A stretch of 64,000 bases of DNA from Lactobacillus sp. ESL0791 (GCF_029433255.1 NZ_JAQTHU010000001.1:868001-932000), one strand, 5' to 3'. Counted from the first letter of the stretch, positions 33,440 through 42,477 are shown. Notes: generated by a model from the letters alone, not told the origin. Numbers and translations are program-made.

Positions 33440-34666
33440 TTGGATAAAGAACAGAAGATGCAGATTTTGCAGGACCTGGTGGAAATTAAGTCGGTCAACG
33501 GCGATGAATTACCGGTCGCAAAATATTTGAAGAACTTGTTAGCTAAAGCAGGCATTGAGAGTAAAATTTTGCCGCTCCCGGGTGCAGAAAATCGGGCCAA
33601 CCTAGTTGCTGAAATTGGTTCGGGAAAGCCGGTTTTGGCAGTTACCGGACACATGGACACGGTTGACGTCAACGAAAAGAGCTGGAATACTGATCCTTTC
33701 AAGGTAACGCAAAAGGGCGACAAGCTGTATGGCCGTGGCACAACCGACATGAAGGCCGGTCTTGCAGCAATGATCATTGCTTTAATTGAATTAAAGGAGA
33801 GCGGCACCAAGATTCCTGGCACAATTCGCCTGCTCGTAACTGCCGGCGAAGAAGTCGGTCAACCCGGTGCCGAGGAACTGCAAAAAGAGGGCTATATTGA
33901 TGGTGCTGACGCCCTCTTAGTGGGTGAGCCGTCAGGGCTGCCGTCAATCGTTTTTGCCAGCAAGGGTGAGCTTGATATTACCATCACGGCTAAGGGAAAG
34001 ACAGCTCACAGTTCAATGCCATATTTGGGCATTAATGCCGTTGAACACCTGCTTGACGTTTTGGATGCAATCAAGAAACGGATGAAGGACCTAACCGCCG
34101 GCATCAAGAATGATGTGTTAGGAGAAACGGTCTTTAACATTGACACGATTAAGGGCGGCAACCAGGTTAATGCCATTCCAAATCTTGCCCAAGCCGAACT
34201 AAATCTGCGGACGATTCCGGAATTGTCTAACCCAAAGATTCTGCAGGAGCTGCAATCAGTGCTTGATGATTATAATGCCGCAAATAAGGGTCAAATTTCG
34301 ATGACCGTTGACATGGATATTGTCCCGATTATCGGTGATCCTGACTGTCATTTAATTGATGTGGTTGAGGATGCGGCCCGGCCGTTTCTTGCCAAGCAAA
34401 AATTGTCGGAATCCGAAATTGCCCAAATTAAGACAACTGCCAAGTTGTCCAGCACGGAATATCATCCCGGTGATTTTGTCAAAATTGGTGTGTCCGGCGG
34501 TACGGATGGCTCGAAGTTTTTGATTGACCACCCAACCGGCTTCTCGTATCTGGTTTATGGTCCCGGCAGCGACACGGAGCACCAAGATAACGAATATGTT
34601 TCCCAGCAGATGTACTTCGACTTTATTGAAATTTACAAGCAAACCTTTGCCAAGTTTGGCGCTTAA
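33440..34666 (+). CDS. M20-family deacylase, ArgE/DapE type
   Basis: 408-residue zinc hydrolase of the ArgE/DapE/ACY1 group, annotated in lactobacilli as succinyl-diaminopimelate desuccinylase. The metal and catalytic motifs are TGHMDTVD (~69-76), GRGTTDMKAGLAAM (~101-114), AGEEVGQPGAEE (~139-150) and GEPSG; HPGDFVKIGVSGGTDGS lies near the C-terminus. The dimerisation domain lies between. The start is the TTG at 33440, since AAGGAGG is placed 8 bases upstream and no ATG fits. It stands alone with its own terminator, away from any lysine operon, so an aminoacyl-peptide or other substrate is possible. Confidence 0.85.
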   Translation: MDKEQKMQILQDLVEIKSVNGDELPVAKYLKNLLAKAGIESKILPLPGAENRANLVAEIGSGKPVLAVTGHMDTVDVNEKSWNTDPFKVTQKGDKLYGRGTTDMKAGLAAMIIALIELKESGTKIPGTIRLLVTAGEEVGQPGAEELQKEGYIDGADALLVGEPSGLPSIVFASKGELDITITAKGKTAHSSMPYLGINAVEHLLDVLDAIKKRMKDLTAGIKNDVLGETVFNIDTIKGGNQVNAIPNLAQAELNLRTIPELSNPKILQELQSVLDDYNAANKGQISMTVDMDIVPIIGDPDCHLIDVVEDAARPFLAKQKLSESEIAQIKTTAKLSSTEYHPGDFVKIGVSGGTDGSKFLIDHPTGFSYLVYGPGSDTEHQDNEYVSQQMYFDFIEIYKQTFAKFGA

Positions 34667-34676
34667 GATTAATTTG

Positions 34677-34712
34677 AGCGGTGTTATCGAAAGGTAACAC
34701 TGCTTTTTTATT
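34677..34712 (+). terminator. Terminator after the M20 deacylase gene
   Basis: AGCGGTGTTA pairs with TAACACTGCT (34677-34686 with 34695-34704), followed by T5. Confidence 0.9.
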
Positions 34713-34828
34713 GTGAGAGATGATAAGTTTATGGTTGTAGTAATTAATACTAACGAATATAATGATGTCTATAAAAAATAATGTGTTTTAGCAATAAGGT
34801 AAAATAATTGATTAATGGGGGCTATTTA

Positions 34829-35548
34829 ATGAAAAAAGCAACTTGGGCTGCAAGTTTTTTGCTGTTGGGTGCACTGCTGTCTGGCGGCTGCGCTAAGAAG
34901 CAGGATAAACACGCAGACTCGGCGCACTCGGCGCAAGCCGCGCGTTCGGGGATGGTCATTCATGATCGTGATTTGGCGCAACTGGTCAGTCTGCCTGCTG
35001 CCAAAAGCAATAAGCCGACAAGGATAAAAAAAATATTTTCAGCAACTAATGGCGTTACAACTTATTCTGGCAATAAACAAAAACTGCCGTTTAAAAATTA
35101 TTTAGTTCCTGTTGATTGGCAGGAACTGCAGGCAAAAGACCAGGAGTCTGTTTTTAAAATGTCTCCAACTTCGATTGGCGACGGCTTATTTGACCTTTAC
35201 TTTTTGGATGCATACGATGGCAGCCCGTTAGATGATGGAAAAATTTATTCGGGGAAAAAGCTGGACAAATTGATGGAAGAAAATGGCAATCAGTTTACTG
35301 CGAAAACCACAACGATGATCAAGAAGCAAAAATGGCATGTGGGTTATCAACATATTAGCAAAAAGAAAATGGTTAATATAACTTTTTACAGGGTTGAAAA
35401 CACCGGCAGCTTTTCCGATTCAACGATTGTTGTCACTTATAGTATGCCGGAAGCCGCAATTAAAAAGGATCGCAAACAGGTGCAAAAGAATATCGCGCAG
35501 GTTAAAACGGTAATCGCCAGCATCAGCAAGACTCGGAACGCTTCATAA
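34829..35548 (+). CDS. Putative lipoprotein of unknown function
   Basis: 239-residue protein with a lipoprotein-type signal: MKKATWAASFLLLGALL then SGGC, where the Cys (about residue 21) would be lipidated. The region after the Cys is Lys/Ala/Ser-rich and flexible. The rest is a soluble domain of unrecognised fold with several strand-like stretches. I chose the ATG at 34829 after GGGGGC; the upstream TTG at 34808 would add seven residues before the signal. It stands alone and was probably acquired or lineage-specific. No domain name can be given. Confidence 0.65.
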   Translation: MKKATWAASFLLLGALLSGGCAKKQDKHADSAHSAQAARSGMVIHDRDLAQLVSLPAAKSNKPTRIKKIFSATNGVTTYSGNKQKLPFKNYLVPVDWQELQAKDQESVFKMSPTSIGDGLFDLYFLDAYDGSPLDDGKIYSGKKLDKLMEENGNQFTAKTTTMIKKQKWHVGYQHISKKKMVNITFYRVENTGSFSDSTIVVTYSMPEAAIKKDRKQVQKNIAQVKTVIASISKTRNAS

Positions 35549-35803
35549 AAGAGCTTTTTTAGATAAAATTGAACCTCGAATAAAAGTTGCTAATACTTTG
35601 ATTGAGAAGGAACCGAATACCGCATTTCCACGTTAATCAGCGATTACAAGTTAACCGAGTCGAAAATCAGATACGAAAGAATGAATTACAGAAGATTCAT
35701 TCTTTTTTTGAGCAAAGAATTAGGCAGGAAATATCTCCATTATGCTAGAATAAATCGTTGTCTTTTTATCATGTTTGTTTATAGTTTAGAAGGAAAAATG
35801 AAG

Positions 35804-36325
35804 ATGGAGTTAAAACAAGCAGCTTTAACTGATTTTACGCAAATATTGGCGATAATTAAAGATGGAACTGGTCAGTTGGCCCAAAGCGGTATTAACCAGT
35901 GGCAGGGACAGTACCCCTCGGTCGCTCATATTAAGGAAGATATTGAGAATGGTCATGCCTATCTGGCAATTAATGAGGGTGGGCAAACCGTCGGCACGAT
36001 TGCTATTGTTGAAACTCCCGAAGAAGTTTATGAAAAAATCAACGGTGAGCTGCAGCGTGTTCATAATGAGTATGTTGTTGTTCACCGGGTGGCAGTCCGC
36101 TCCAAGTATGCCGGCCACGGTTACGCGACGCAGATGCTGCGGGCGGCAATCGACCTTGTCCACAGTGAGAAGCCTGGAGTTAGTTCCATCATGATTGACA
36201 CCCACGAAAATAATAAGGCAATGCAGCACTTGATTAAAAAGATCGGTTTTGAACAAATTGCCTCATTTGACGGAATCTATCATCCGGGGGAATTATCTTA
36301 CGCTTACGAATATAACTTAAAATAA
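35804..36325 (+). CDS. GNAT-family N-acetyltransferase
   Basis: 173-residue GNAT acetyltransferase. Motif A, the acetyl-CoA loop, is VHRVAVRSKYAGHGYATQML (~86-105; Q/R-x-x-G-x-G/A form). The following IMIDTHENNKAMQHLIKKIG and FEQIASFDG strands belong to the conserved fold. These enzymes acetylate amino groups of metabolites, antibiotics or proteins; the target is unknown. I chose the ATG at 35804 because AAGGA is 9 bases upstream; the ATG at 35798 is too close to it. It is monocistronic and shares a bidirectional terminator with the next gene. Confidence 0.82.
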   Translation: MELKQAALTDFTQILAIIKDGTGQLAQSGINQWQGQYPSVAHIKEDIENGHAYLAINEGGQTVGTIAIVETPEEVYEKINGELQRVHNEYVVVHRVAVRSKYAGHGYATQMLRAAIDLVHSEKPGVSSIMIDTHENNKAMQHLIKKIGFEQIASFDGIYHPGELSYAYEYNLK

Positions 36326-36340
36326 TTTAGGCAAAAGAAA

Positions 36341-36376
36341 AACGAATCACTATTTTACGGGTGGTTCGTTTTTTGC
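36341..36376. terminator. Bidirectional terminator
   Basis: AACGAATCAC pairs with GTGGTTCGTT (36341-36350 with 36361-36370, one G-T pair), with T-runs on both strands, between convergent genes. Confidence 0.9.
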
Positions 36377-36390
36377 TTAAAAAATATTTT

Positions 36391-37044
36391 CTAGCCGTTA
36401 GCAACTGTGAAACGGGTTTGGTGGTGCTTCGGAGTAATCAGTTCATCAACCAAAGCTGCCGCCATGGTCCCGGCAGTGGTGACGGACTCGTGGTGATCGT
36501 TATAGAGAAGCTCGTTGTCGCCGGATAATATTTTGGCTGTCTTTTTACCCGGAATAAAACTGAGGGCAGGTGAGACACCAAACCAGTCAACGTTATCAAC
36601 GTTTTGCAAAAACTGGTATTCCTTATATTGATTTTGCGGGGTAGCGCGCCAGGATTTAGTTGTCGGATCTTTTTCAAAATCCTTAACAACCAAGTGGTGA
36701 TCGCTTCCCGTGGTTAGGCTGCCGGCGCCGAGGATAACACCCAGGCGAATTTTGCTGTTTTCCCGCAGCAAGTGAACGAGATGCGCCGCTAGGTCGGTCT
36801 GCAGGTATGCCTTGTTAGGAGTGGTGGCGAAGGCATCCAGGACAGCAGCGCAGCCCGCGAAATCTTCTTTAGTCAGCGTGAAGGCGTCTTTGGCCAAAAC
36901 TTCGATTTGGGGTACTTCTTCTTTCAGCTGGGTCAGCTTTTCTTCAGAGCGGCCGTTAGCAACAACGGCAATTCCTTGTTTAACTGCTGCCTTGACAAAG
37001 GCTGAACCCGCCATTCCGGTGGCCCCGACTACAAAAACTTTCAT
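36391..37044 (-). CDS. NAD(P)-binding epimerase/reductase-like protein (NAD(P)H-binding, YwnB type)
   Basis: 217-residue atypical short-chain dehydrogenase with the Rossmann motif VVGATGMAGSAFVKAA at the N-terminus. There is no canonical Tyr-x3-Lys pair of classical SDRs, which places it with the NAD(P)H-binding 'atypical SDR a' group of stress-related reductases. The substrate is unknown. AAGGAGA precedes the ATG at 37044. It is a single gene converging on the GNAT gene. Confidence 0.82.
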   Translation of the reverse strand: MKVFVVGATGMAGSAFVKAAVKQGIAVVANGRSEEKLTQLKEEVPQIEVLAKDAFTLTKEDFAGCAAVLDAFATTPNKAYLQTDLAAHLVHLLRENSKIRLGVILGAGSLTTGSDHHLVVKDFEKDPTTKSWRATPQNQYKEYQFLQNVDNVDWFGVSPALSFIPGKKTAKILSGDNELLYNDHHESVTTAGTMAAALVDELITPKHHQTRFTVANG

Positions 37045-37128
37045 ATTTATCTCCTTAACAGTTCTGCATTTTTACTTTTTTCTATCATCGTTTGTCTAAG
37101 TTTAATAAGTCAATTAGTAAGCAGTGTG

Positions 37129-37164
37129 AATAAAAAAGCTAAAATTAATCAGCTTTTTTATTAT
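37129..37164. terminator. Bidirectional terminator
   Basis: AATAAAAAAGCT pairs with AGCTTTTTTATT (37129-37140 with 37151-37162). It serves the minus-strand gene ending at 37161, whose stop codon overlaps it. Confidence 0.8.
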
Positions 37165-37622
37165 CTTTTGTAAAAGGAGCCGTTTGCATCATTATAGTTG
37201 AGACGAATCTTTTTATTAAAGTAATAAGTATTATGACCATGATCATTTACAACCAGCGTCCGTAATTTTTTCCCTTTGTAATTAATGGAAGTAGTTGATA
37301 AATATTGCCGAAACTGTGGCATCTTTTTTCCAATGTAGATCAAATACTTATTATTGTTATACTTTTTCACCGTTACTTTTCGATAATGCGGTTTCTGTCC
37401 CGTATCATACAAGGCCTGGGTATTTTTGGTATACTTTTGTACGGCCCAGCTTGTGCCGATATTATGCTGATACCAGCTGCCGCGTAATTTTTTAGGAACC
37501 GTGTGGCTGGTTTTAACTTTGGCTGCGACAACTGGTTGGTTGAACGCACTTGTGTTGATAGCAGCACTACCGATAAGGCCGAGACTGGTAATTGTCGCTG
37601 CTAAAATTTTTTTATAACGCAA
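37161..37622 (-). CDS. Small secreted basic protein
   Basis: 153-residue exported protein. The signal peptide (ILAATITSLGLIGSAAINTS) is followed by a basic domain of about 120 residues with PKKLRGSWYQHN near its start and many Tyr, Lys and Asn. The GSW-Y pattern is seen in small secreted lactobacillus proteins of unknown role. I chose the TTG at 37622 because AAAGAGG lies 9 bases upstream; the longer frame from 37649 starts inside that ribosome site. No wall-sorting motif is seen. Confidence 0.65.
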   Translation of the reverse strand: MRYKKILAATITSLGLIGSAAINTSAFNQPVVAAKVKTSHTVPKKLRGSWYQHNIGTSWAVQKYTKNTQALYDTGQKPHYRKVTVKKYNNNKYLIYIGKKMPQFRQYLSTTSINYKGKKLRTLVVNDHGHNTYYFNKKIRLNYNDANGSFYKR

Positions 37623-37986
37623 AATAATAACCTCTTTCTTTTTTTTCAATAATAAAAATTTGTCTATATTTTACACTAATTTTATCGGAAAGTATATCAT
37701 CTGTAATTAATCTGCTATTCATTTAGATAAAAATAGTGGATTATTATTGTCAAGTTAATCCTATTATTAGACAGATTACAAACAATGAAACATGCCAGAT
37801 ACAATATTGTCAAGATTATTCCTGAGTGCTAAAATTTATTTCACTAACTTAATTTATCATTGATTGCCTATACAATTTCATAATCTGCTTAGGTTTTTTT
37901 ACCTGAACGGACTATCAGCAAACTTCAAAATATTAATGTCCTATTATTTTACTAGCTTGAGGTAATCGCTTTTTGGAGAGGTTCTT
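37623..37986. other. AT-rich divergent intergenic region with a ~20-bp direct repeat
   Basis: Space between the secreted-protein gene and the MFS gene. ATTGTCAAG-TTA-ATCCT (from 37746) recurs as ATTGTCAAG-ATT-ATTCCT (from 37806) at a distance of 60 bases. GGAGAGG before 37987 is the ribosome site of the MFS gene. No other gene or RNA is evident. Confidence 0.45.
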
Positions 37987-39195
37987 ATGAAAAATAAATA
38001 TACTGCTAATCAAAAGTGGACTGTTGCGTCATTTTCGCTCGGAACAATGTTGGAAGGCATGGATGTGATGCTGCTTTCTTTTGCCTTAATCCCGATTATT
38101 ACCGAGCTGCATATTAGTGGGGCAGCTGGCGGCATGATCAGCTGGATTACCACCCTGGGCATGTTGGTGGGTTCAATCGTTTTTGGAACGTTGGCTGACA
38201 CCTTTGGGCGGGTGAAAACTTTTAACTATACCCTGTTGATTGTCGGAGTTGCTACCGGCTTAATGTATTTTGCCAATAATATTTATTTGATTTACCTGCT
38301 GCGCTTTTTCGTGGGCTTTGGTAACGGAGGTGAATACGGCACCGGGGTCACCCTGGTGACGGAAAACTTTAAGGATAAAAAAATCGGCACCCTGCTGGGT
38401 TTTATCCAAACGGTTGGTGAAATGGGCGTAATTATTGCGGCCCTTTTGTCGTCGGTTATTTTGCCGCGGTATGGTTGGCATGCCCTGTTTCTTCTCGGAT
38501 TGCTGCCGATTATCTTTGCCTTTTTTGTCAGAATGAACTTAAAGGAAAATCCTAATTTTGTGGCTCATGCAAATAAAGAAAAGAAGAAATTCTCGCTCAG
38601 TAAGTTCGGACAACTGTTTGCTGGTCCCAAGATTGCCTGGCAGACAATTGCCATTATTATTATGGTGACAGTTGAAAATGCCGGCTACTATGGCCTAATT
38701 AACTGGCTGCCATCAATCATGCAGAAAAAATTAGGCGTCAGCATTACCAAATCGTCCTTATGGATGATCACAACGATTATTGGTGTCTGCCTGGGAATGA
38801 TCGTTTTTGGCAAGGTCTTGGATAATTTTGGCCCGCGGATTGCCTTTACAATTTTTAATTTAGGTGCGGCAGTCTTGGTGTACACGATTCTAACCGCATC
38901 CAGCGGCTTAACCTTGCTGCTGTCTACCACCTTTGTCGGTTTCTTTGCTGGTGCGACCTATATGGGTTTCGGCGTGATTGTCAGCCAGCTGTACCCAATG
39001 AGCATCAGGGATACGGCCAACAGTTTTATCATGAGCTGCGGCAAGGCCATTGGTGGTTTTTCTTCGGTTGTGATTGGCTTTTTGATGGATCACTCGACTC
39101 TGATGATGATCATCGTCTTTTTGTCAGTTATTTATCTTGTCAGTACGCTAGCACTCTATACGATACCAAGCTTGAAGAGTAAGAAGTTTAATTAG
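37987..39195 (+). CDS. MFS transporter of the metabolite:H+ symporter type
   Basis: 402-residue transporter with 12 hydrophobic helices. The MFS loop motif between helices 2 and 3 reads GTLADTFGRVKTF (~61-73). The N-terminal LGTMLEGMDVMLLSFALIPI is typical of the AAHS/sialate group (Asp in helix 1), importers of organic anions or heterocycles. The next gene, an adenosine-deaminase-family enzyme, starts 9 bases downstream, so I infer uptake of a purine-like substrate. A GGAGAGG site precedes the ATG. Confidence 0.82.
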   Translation: MKNKYTANQKWTVASFSLGTMLEGMDVMLLSFALIPIITELHISGAAGGMISWITTLGMLVGSIVFGTLADTFGRVKTFNYTLLIVGVATGLMYFANNIYLIYLLRFFVGFGNGGEYGTGVTLVTENFKDKKIGTLLGFIQTVGEMGVIIAALLSSVILPRYGWHALFLLGLLPIIFAFFVRMNLKENPNFVAHANKEKKKFSLSKFGQLFAGPKIAWQTIAIIIMVTVENAGYYGLINWLPSIMQKKLGVSITKSSLWMITTIIGVCLGMIVFGKVLDNFGPRIAFTIFNLGAAVLVYTILTASSGLTLLLSTTFVGFFAGATYMGFGVIVSQLYPMSIRDTANSFIMSCGKAIGGFSSVVIGFLMDHSTLMMIIVFLSVIYLVSTLALYTIPSLKSKKFN

Positions 39196-39204
39196 GAGGA
39201 GAAT

Positions 39205-40227
39205 ATGGAAACGGATTTAAAGGAATTTATTGCCGGACTGCCAAAGGCTGAACTGCACGTTCATGTTGAGGGCACGCTGGAGCCGGATCTAGAGTTTGCC
39301 TGTGCGCAGCGCAACCACATTGATATTGGTGCCAAAACGGTGTCAGACATCGATCACAGCTATGGTTATGGACTGGAAGAGTTCTTGAAGGCCTATTACA
39401 CAGGGATGAAAGTCCTGCGTACCGAGCAGGATTTTTATGACCTGACCTGGGCCTACCTGCAAAAGATGGCCCACAGCAGTGTCAAACACGTTGAATTATT
39501 CTTTGACCCGCAGGCGCATACAAGCCGCGGAGTCAGTTTTGCTGCGGTAATCACTGGAATTCACCGGGCAATTGTTGATGCTCGTGCACTTGGGGTTGAT
39601 ACCCAGCTGATCATGTGTTTTTTGCGGGACTTTTCAAAGGAATCGGCGTGGCAAACTTTGCTGGCGGCGGAACCCTACCGTGAAAAAGGCTGGCTCACAG
39701 GTGTGGGGCTTGACTCAGCCGAACACCATAATCCGCCGCTCAAGTTTATGCTGGTTTTTGCTAAGGCCAAAAGCCTGGGCTACCAGCTGACGATGCACTG
39801 TGACCCCAGGCAGGTGGATTCGGTTGCCCACATTAAGGAGGCACTGGAGGTGATTGAGGTTGATCGGTTGGACCACGGAACCAATATCACTGAAGATCCG
39901 GATTTGCTAGATTATTTACTTAAGCAGGATTTAGGTATTACTGTTTGTCCGATTGCTTATTATTACACGCGGCAGAATATGGAGCTTACGGCCATTAAGG
40001 AGCTGTTTGCCCGCGGTGCAAAGGTCAGCCTGAATTCGGACGATCCTGCGTATAAGGGTGACACTTATATTAATGATGTTTATTACCGTTTTGCTCAAGA
40101 AGCTCATTGGGGTAAAGACGAGTTGGCCCAAATCGCTAAAAATTCGTTCACAAGTTCCTGGCTGAGCGTCGAGGCAAAAAAAGCCTACCTCAAGCAAGTT
40201 GATGATTACGTCAAGGCAAACAACTAA
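39205..40227 (+). CDS. Adenosine/adenine deaminase-family hydrolase with altered HAGE motif
   Basis: 340-residue amidohydrolase of the adenosine-deaminase family, closer to the adenine-deaminase branch (AELHVHVEGTLEPDL at 15-29; GVGLDSAEHHNPPLKF at ~166-181; NSDDPAYKGDTYINDVYY). Zinc ligands His18, His20, His198 and Asp279 and the DHG His224 are present. The usual HAGE sequence, whose Glu protonates the purine ring, reads HCDP (198-201), so that Glu is missing. It is co-transcribed with the MFS gene. The substrate may be a modified purine or another amine, and deaminase activity should not be assumed. Confidence 0.8.
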   Translation: METDLKEFIAGLPKAELHVHVEGTLEPDLEFACAQRNHIDIGAKTVSDIDHSYGYGLEEFLKAYYTGMKVLRTEQDFYDLTWAYLQKMAHSSVKHVELFFDPQAHTSRGVSFAAVITGIHRAIVDARALGVDTQLIMCFLRDFSKESAWQTLLAAEPYREKGWLTGVGLDSAEHHNPPLKFMLVFAKAKSLGYQLTMHCDPRQVDSVAHIKEALEVIEVDRLDHGTNITEDPDLLDYLLKQDLGITVCPIAYYYTRQNMELTAIKELFARGAKVSLNSDDPAYKGDTYINDVYYRFAQEAHWGKDELAQIAKNSFTSSWLSVEAKKAYLKQVDDYVKANN

Positions 40228-40242
40228 AAATAATTAAAGCTG

Positions 40243-40282
40243 AGGCAATCTTAATTCGAAAAGATTGTCTTTTGTTATTATG
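40243..40282 (+). terminator. Terminator after the deaminase-family gene
   Basis: GGCAATCTT pairs with AAGATTGTC (40243-40251 with 40261-40269), then TTTTGTT. Confidence 0.75.
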
Positions 40283-40344
40283 TTGTTTTATATATATTAC
40301 ATAGTGTAAATGTGGGTTGATTCTGTTAAAATTTTAAATTGGTG

Positions 40345-41094
40345 ATGGAAATGGAAAATAAGGCAATCGATGTTGGGGTGCTGGCCGCTAAAATTCTGAT
40401 CGAATCCGGATCGGAAATGTGGCGGGTTGAGGACACGACTAAACGGATCGTCAATCATGCGGCTAAAAACAAGTCCGAAGCATTTACCAGCATGACTGGG
40501 GTGTTAGTCAGTCTGAAGAATGCGCATTATACCCGTTTTATTCAGGTTGAAAAACGGGGCATCAATATGAATAATATTAATTCAGTCAACCGCTTATCGC
40601 GTTTGTATACCCAAAACCGAATTTCACTGAATGAACTGGAAACGGACTTGCTTAAGGTTGAGAAGTCTAAGCCGCAGTATCCGGTCTGGCTGCAAACCGT
40701 GGCCGCCGGCTTTGAGAGTGCTTTTTTCATGTTTATTTTTACGCAGACCTACGACTGGCCCGATTTTCCGCTGGCTTTTTTTGCGGGCGCTTTGGGCTAT
40801 TTTGTGACCTGGTACCTGTCGTCGCATATTCGTATTCGTTTTATCGGTGAATTTGTTGGTGCGCTGGTGATCGGGCTCTGCGCCGTTGTTGGGGTACGCC
40901 TTCATCTCGGTAATAATGTGCAAAATATAATTATCGGTGCGATCATGCCGCCGGTTCCCGGAATTCCGATGACAATTGCCGTGCGCGATATTTTCGAGGG
41001 CAACCTCCTGTCGGGTTTGGAAAGAATGATGGAATGCCTGATCACGCTAAGTGCGTTGGCTTTCGGTATCGGTGTTGTCCTGCATTATGCATAG
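40345..41094 (+). CDS. Threonine/serine exporter, ThrE N-terminal half
   Basis: 249-residue membrane protein equal to the first half of ThrE (DUF1212). A cytoplasmic N-terminal domain with AAKILIESGSEMWRVEDTTKRI (Glu, Ser and Arg conserved) precedes five helices. The PPVPGIPMTIAVRDIFEGN segment is the hallmark loop. Together with the gene at 41116 it forms a split two-component exporter of threonine and serine. The start is uncertain: ATG at 40345 or 40351, with GGTGATGGA as poor ribosome site. Confidence 0.88.
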   Translation: MEMENKAIDVGVLAAKILIESGSEMWRVEDTTKRIVNHAAKNKSEAFTSMTGVLVSLKNAHYTRFIQVEKRGINMNNINSVNRLSRLYTQNRISLNELETDLLKVEKSKPQYPVWLQTVAAGFESAFFMFIFTQTYDWPDFPLAFFAGALGYFVTWYLSSHIRIRFIGEFVGALVIGLCAVVGVRLHLGNNVQNIIIGAIMPPVPGIPMTIAVRDIFEGNLLSGLERMMECLITLSALAFGIGVVLHYA

Positions 41095-41115
41095 GGCGGA
41101 AAGGAAGTATGTAAA

Positions 41116-41562
41116 ATGACTTGGTACCATTTTATCATTCAGCTGACCTTTAGTTATTTAGGGACCGTTGCCTTTGGTTTTTTTATTAATCTGCCTAAAA
41201 AAGCTTTGAATGTTTCCGGGATAACTGCCAGTATCGGCTGGATTCTTTACTGGCTGATTTTTGAATTTCAGCTGGGGGCAATTTTAGCGAATTTCGTGGC
41301 GGCCTTTGTGGTTGGCTTATTGGGAATATTTTTTGCCAAGAAAAAGAAAATGCCCAGCACAATGTTTGTCAGTGCCTTGGTGCCGCTGGTGCCCGGAGCG
41401 AGCGGCTACCAGGCAATTGAGGCCTTTATTAGCCATACAACCCTTCTGGCGATTGAAAAAACGGTGCATGTGGCGATGGTTGCCGGTGCGATTGCCTTTG
41501 GTTATGTCTTTTCGCAGGTGGTGGCGGAGTTGCTGCGAGCAAGAAAGAAACGGCGGAGTTAA
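41116..41562 (+). CDS. Threonine/serine exporter, ThrE C-terminal half
   Basis: 148-residue protein with five membrane helices, equal to the C-terminal half of ThrE (DUF3815/ThrE_2). The segment ALVPLVPGASGYQAIEAFI mirrors the loop of the partner. AAAGGAAG precedes the ATG. It ends with a basic tail (RARKKRRS). The gap of 21 bases to the partner and 5 bases to the HIT gene shows a three-gene operon. Confidence 0.88.
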   Translation: MTWYHFIIQLTFSYLGTVAFGFFINLPKKALNVSGITASIGWILYWLIFEFQLGAILANFVAAFVVGLLGIFFAKKKKMPSTMFVSALVPLVPGASGYQAIEAFISHTTLLAIEKTVHVAMVAGAIAFGYVFSQVVAELLRARKKRRS

Positions 41563-41567
41563 GCTTA

Positions 41568-42023
41568 ATGATGGAAAAAAATTGTGAAATTTGCAGGCGG
41601 ATTGCGCTGATTAAGGAAAATAAGAATCCGTATTTTGTTAAAGAGCTGGCAACTGGCTATGTTGTTCTGGGCGATAACCAGTATTTTAAAGGTTATACTT
41701 TGTTTTTGTGCAAGCAGCACAAGACTGAGCTGCACTTTTTGGAGCGCGCTTACGAAGATCAATTTTTGCATGAGATGAGTTTGGTCAGTGAAGCTGTTTA
41801 CCATGCCTTTGCGGCTGATAAAATGAACTGCGAGCTATTGGGAAATGGAGATTCGCATGTTCACTGGCATTTGTTCCCGCGTAAAAAGAATGACACACCT
41901 GTTCCGGGTCCGGTTTGGTGGCTGGATCGAAACATTATGTATGATGATGCAAATAAATTGTCGGCAGGTGAGCTGCAGCTGTTTAAAGACCGGTTAAAGC
42001 GTGAATTAGATAAAGTATTATAA
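41568..42023 (+). CDS. HIT-family protein
   Basis: 151-residue histidine-triad nucleotide hydrolase or transferase. The triad is HVHWHLFPR near residue 95 (His-x-His-x-His). An N-terminal CEICRRI may bind zinc. The FLCKQHKTELHFLE and MNCELLGNGDSH segments fit the fold. Such proteins act on nucleotide-phosphoramidates or diadenosine polyphosphates. Two ATGs (41568, 41571) are possible, with GGAG upstream inside the end of the thrE gene. It is last in the ThrE operon. Confidence 0.85.
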   Translation: MMEKNCEICRRIALIKENKNPYFVKELATGYVVLGDNQYFKGYTLFLCKQHKTELHFLERAYEDQFLHEMSLVSEAVYHAFAADKMNCELLGNGDSHVHWHLFPRKKNDTPVPGPVWWLDRNIMYDDANKLSAGELQLFKDRLKRELDKVL

Positions 42024-42158
42024 GCAGTCATTGAAGTAATTTGCATGTGTGAGAATTGTTGTCAATTTTACGTATTCACGTAAATAATAACAACAATTAT
42101 TTTTATTGTAATTTTAGATAAACGTGGATATAATTTATCTATAAGTGGGGGTGCGATT

Positions 42159-42467
42159 ATGCAGGTTTTAATGAAAAAGTGGGGCGATTCGCGAGGAATA
42201 CGTGTGCCTAAAGATATTTTAGACAAACTAGAAATTTCTTCTGATAGGGCAACCTTTGATATTTCTGTTGAAAATAATAAGCTTATCTTAACACCAATAA
42301 AAAAAGAAAGTGCGCTTATGAAGCGGTTTTCTGACTTTGACTATGAGACATATTGGGATGCTTGGGAAGACAAGCATCCACAGCAATCTAAGGAACTAGA
42401 TTGGGGTAAACCTCAAGGCCAGGAAGTGGACTGGGGTAAGCCGTCTGCAAAATTTGCGGATGATTAG
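42159..42467 (+). CDS. mazE: MazE-family antitoxin (AbrB-type)
   Basis: 102-residue antitoxin. The N-terminal ~50 residues are an AbrB/MazE swapped-hairpin DNA-binding domain (KKWGDSRGIRVPKDILDKL). The rest is an acidic tail with two WGKP-containing repeats (LDWGKPQG, VDWGKPSA) that should block MazF. GGGGGTG precedes the ATG. It is followed after ten bases by mazF. It is independent of the accessory zone at 14-24 kb. Confidence 0.9.
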   Translation: MQVLMKKWGDSRGIRVPKDILDKLEISSDRATFDISVENNKLILTPIKKESALMKRFSDFDYETYWDAWEDKHPQQSKELDWGKPQGQEVDWGKPSAKFADD

Positions 42468-42477
42468 GTGAGAATAA

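Noticed and set aside
37295..37495. Plus-strand ORFs opposite the small secreted protein
   Set aside because: No ribosome site; shadows of the signal-peptide protein on the minus strand.
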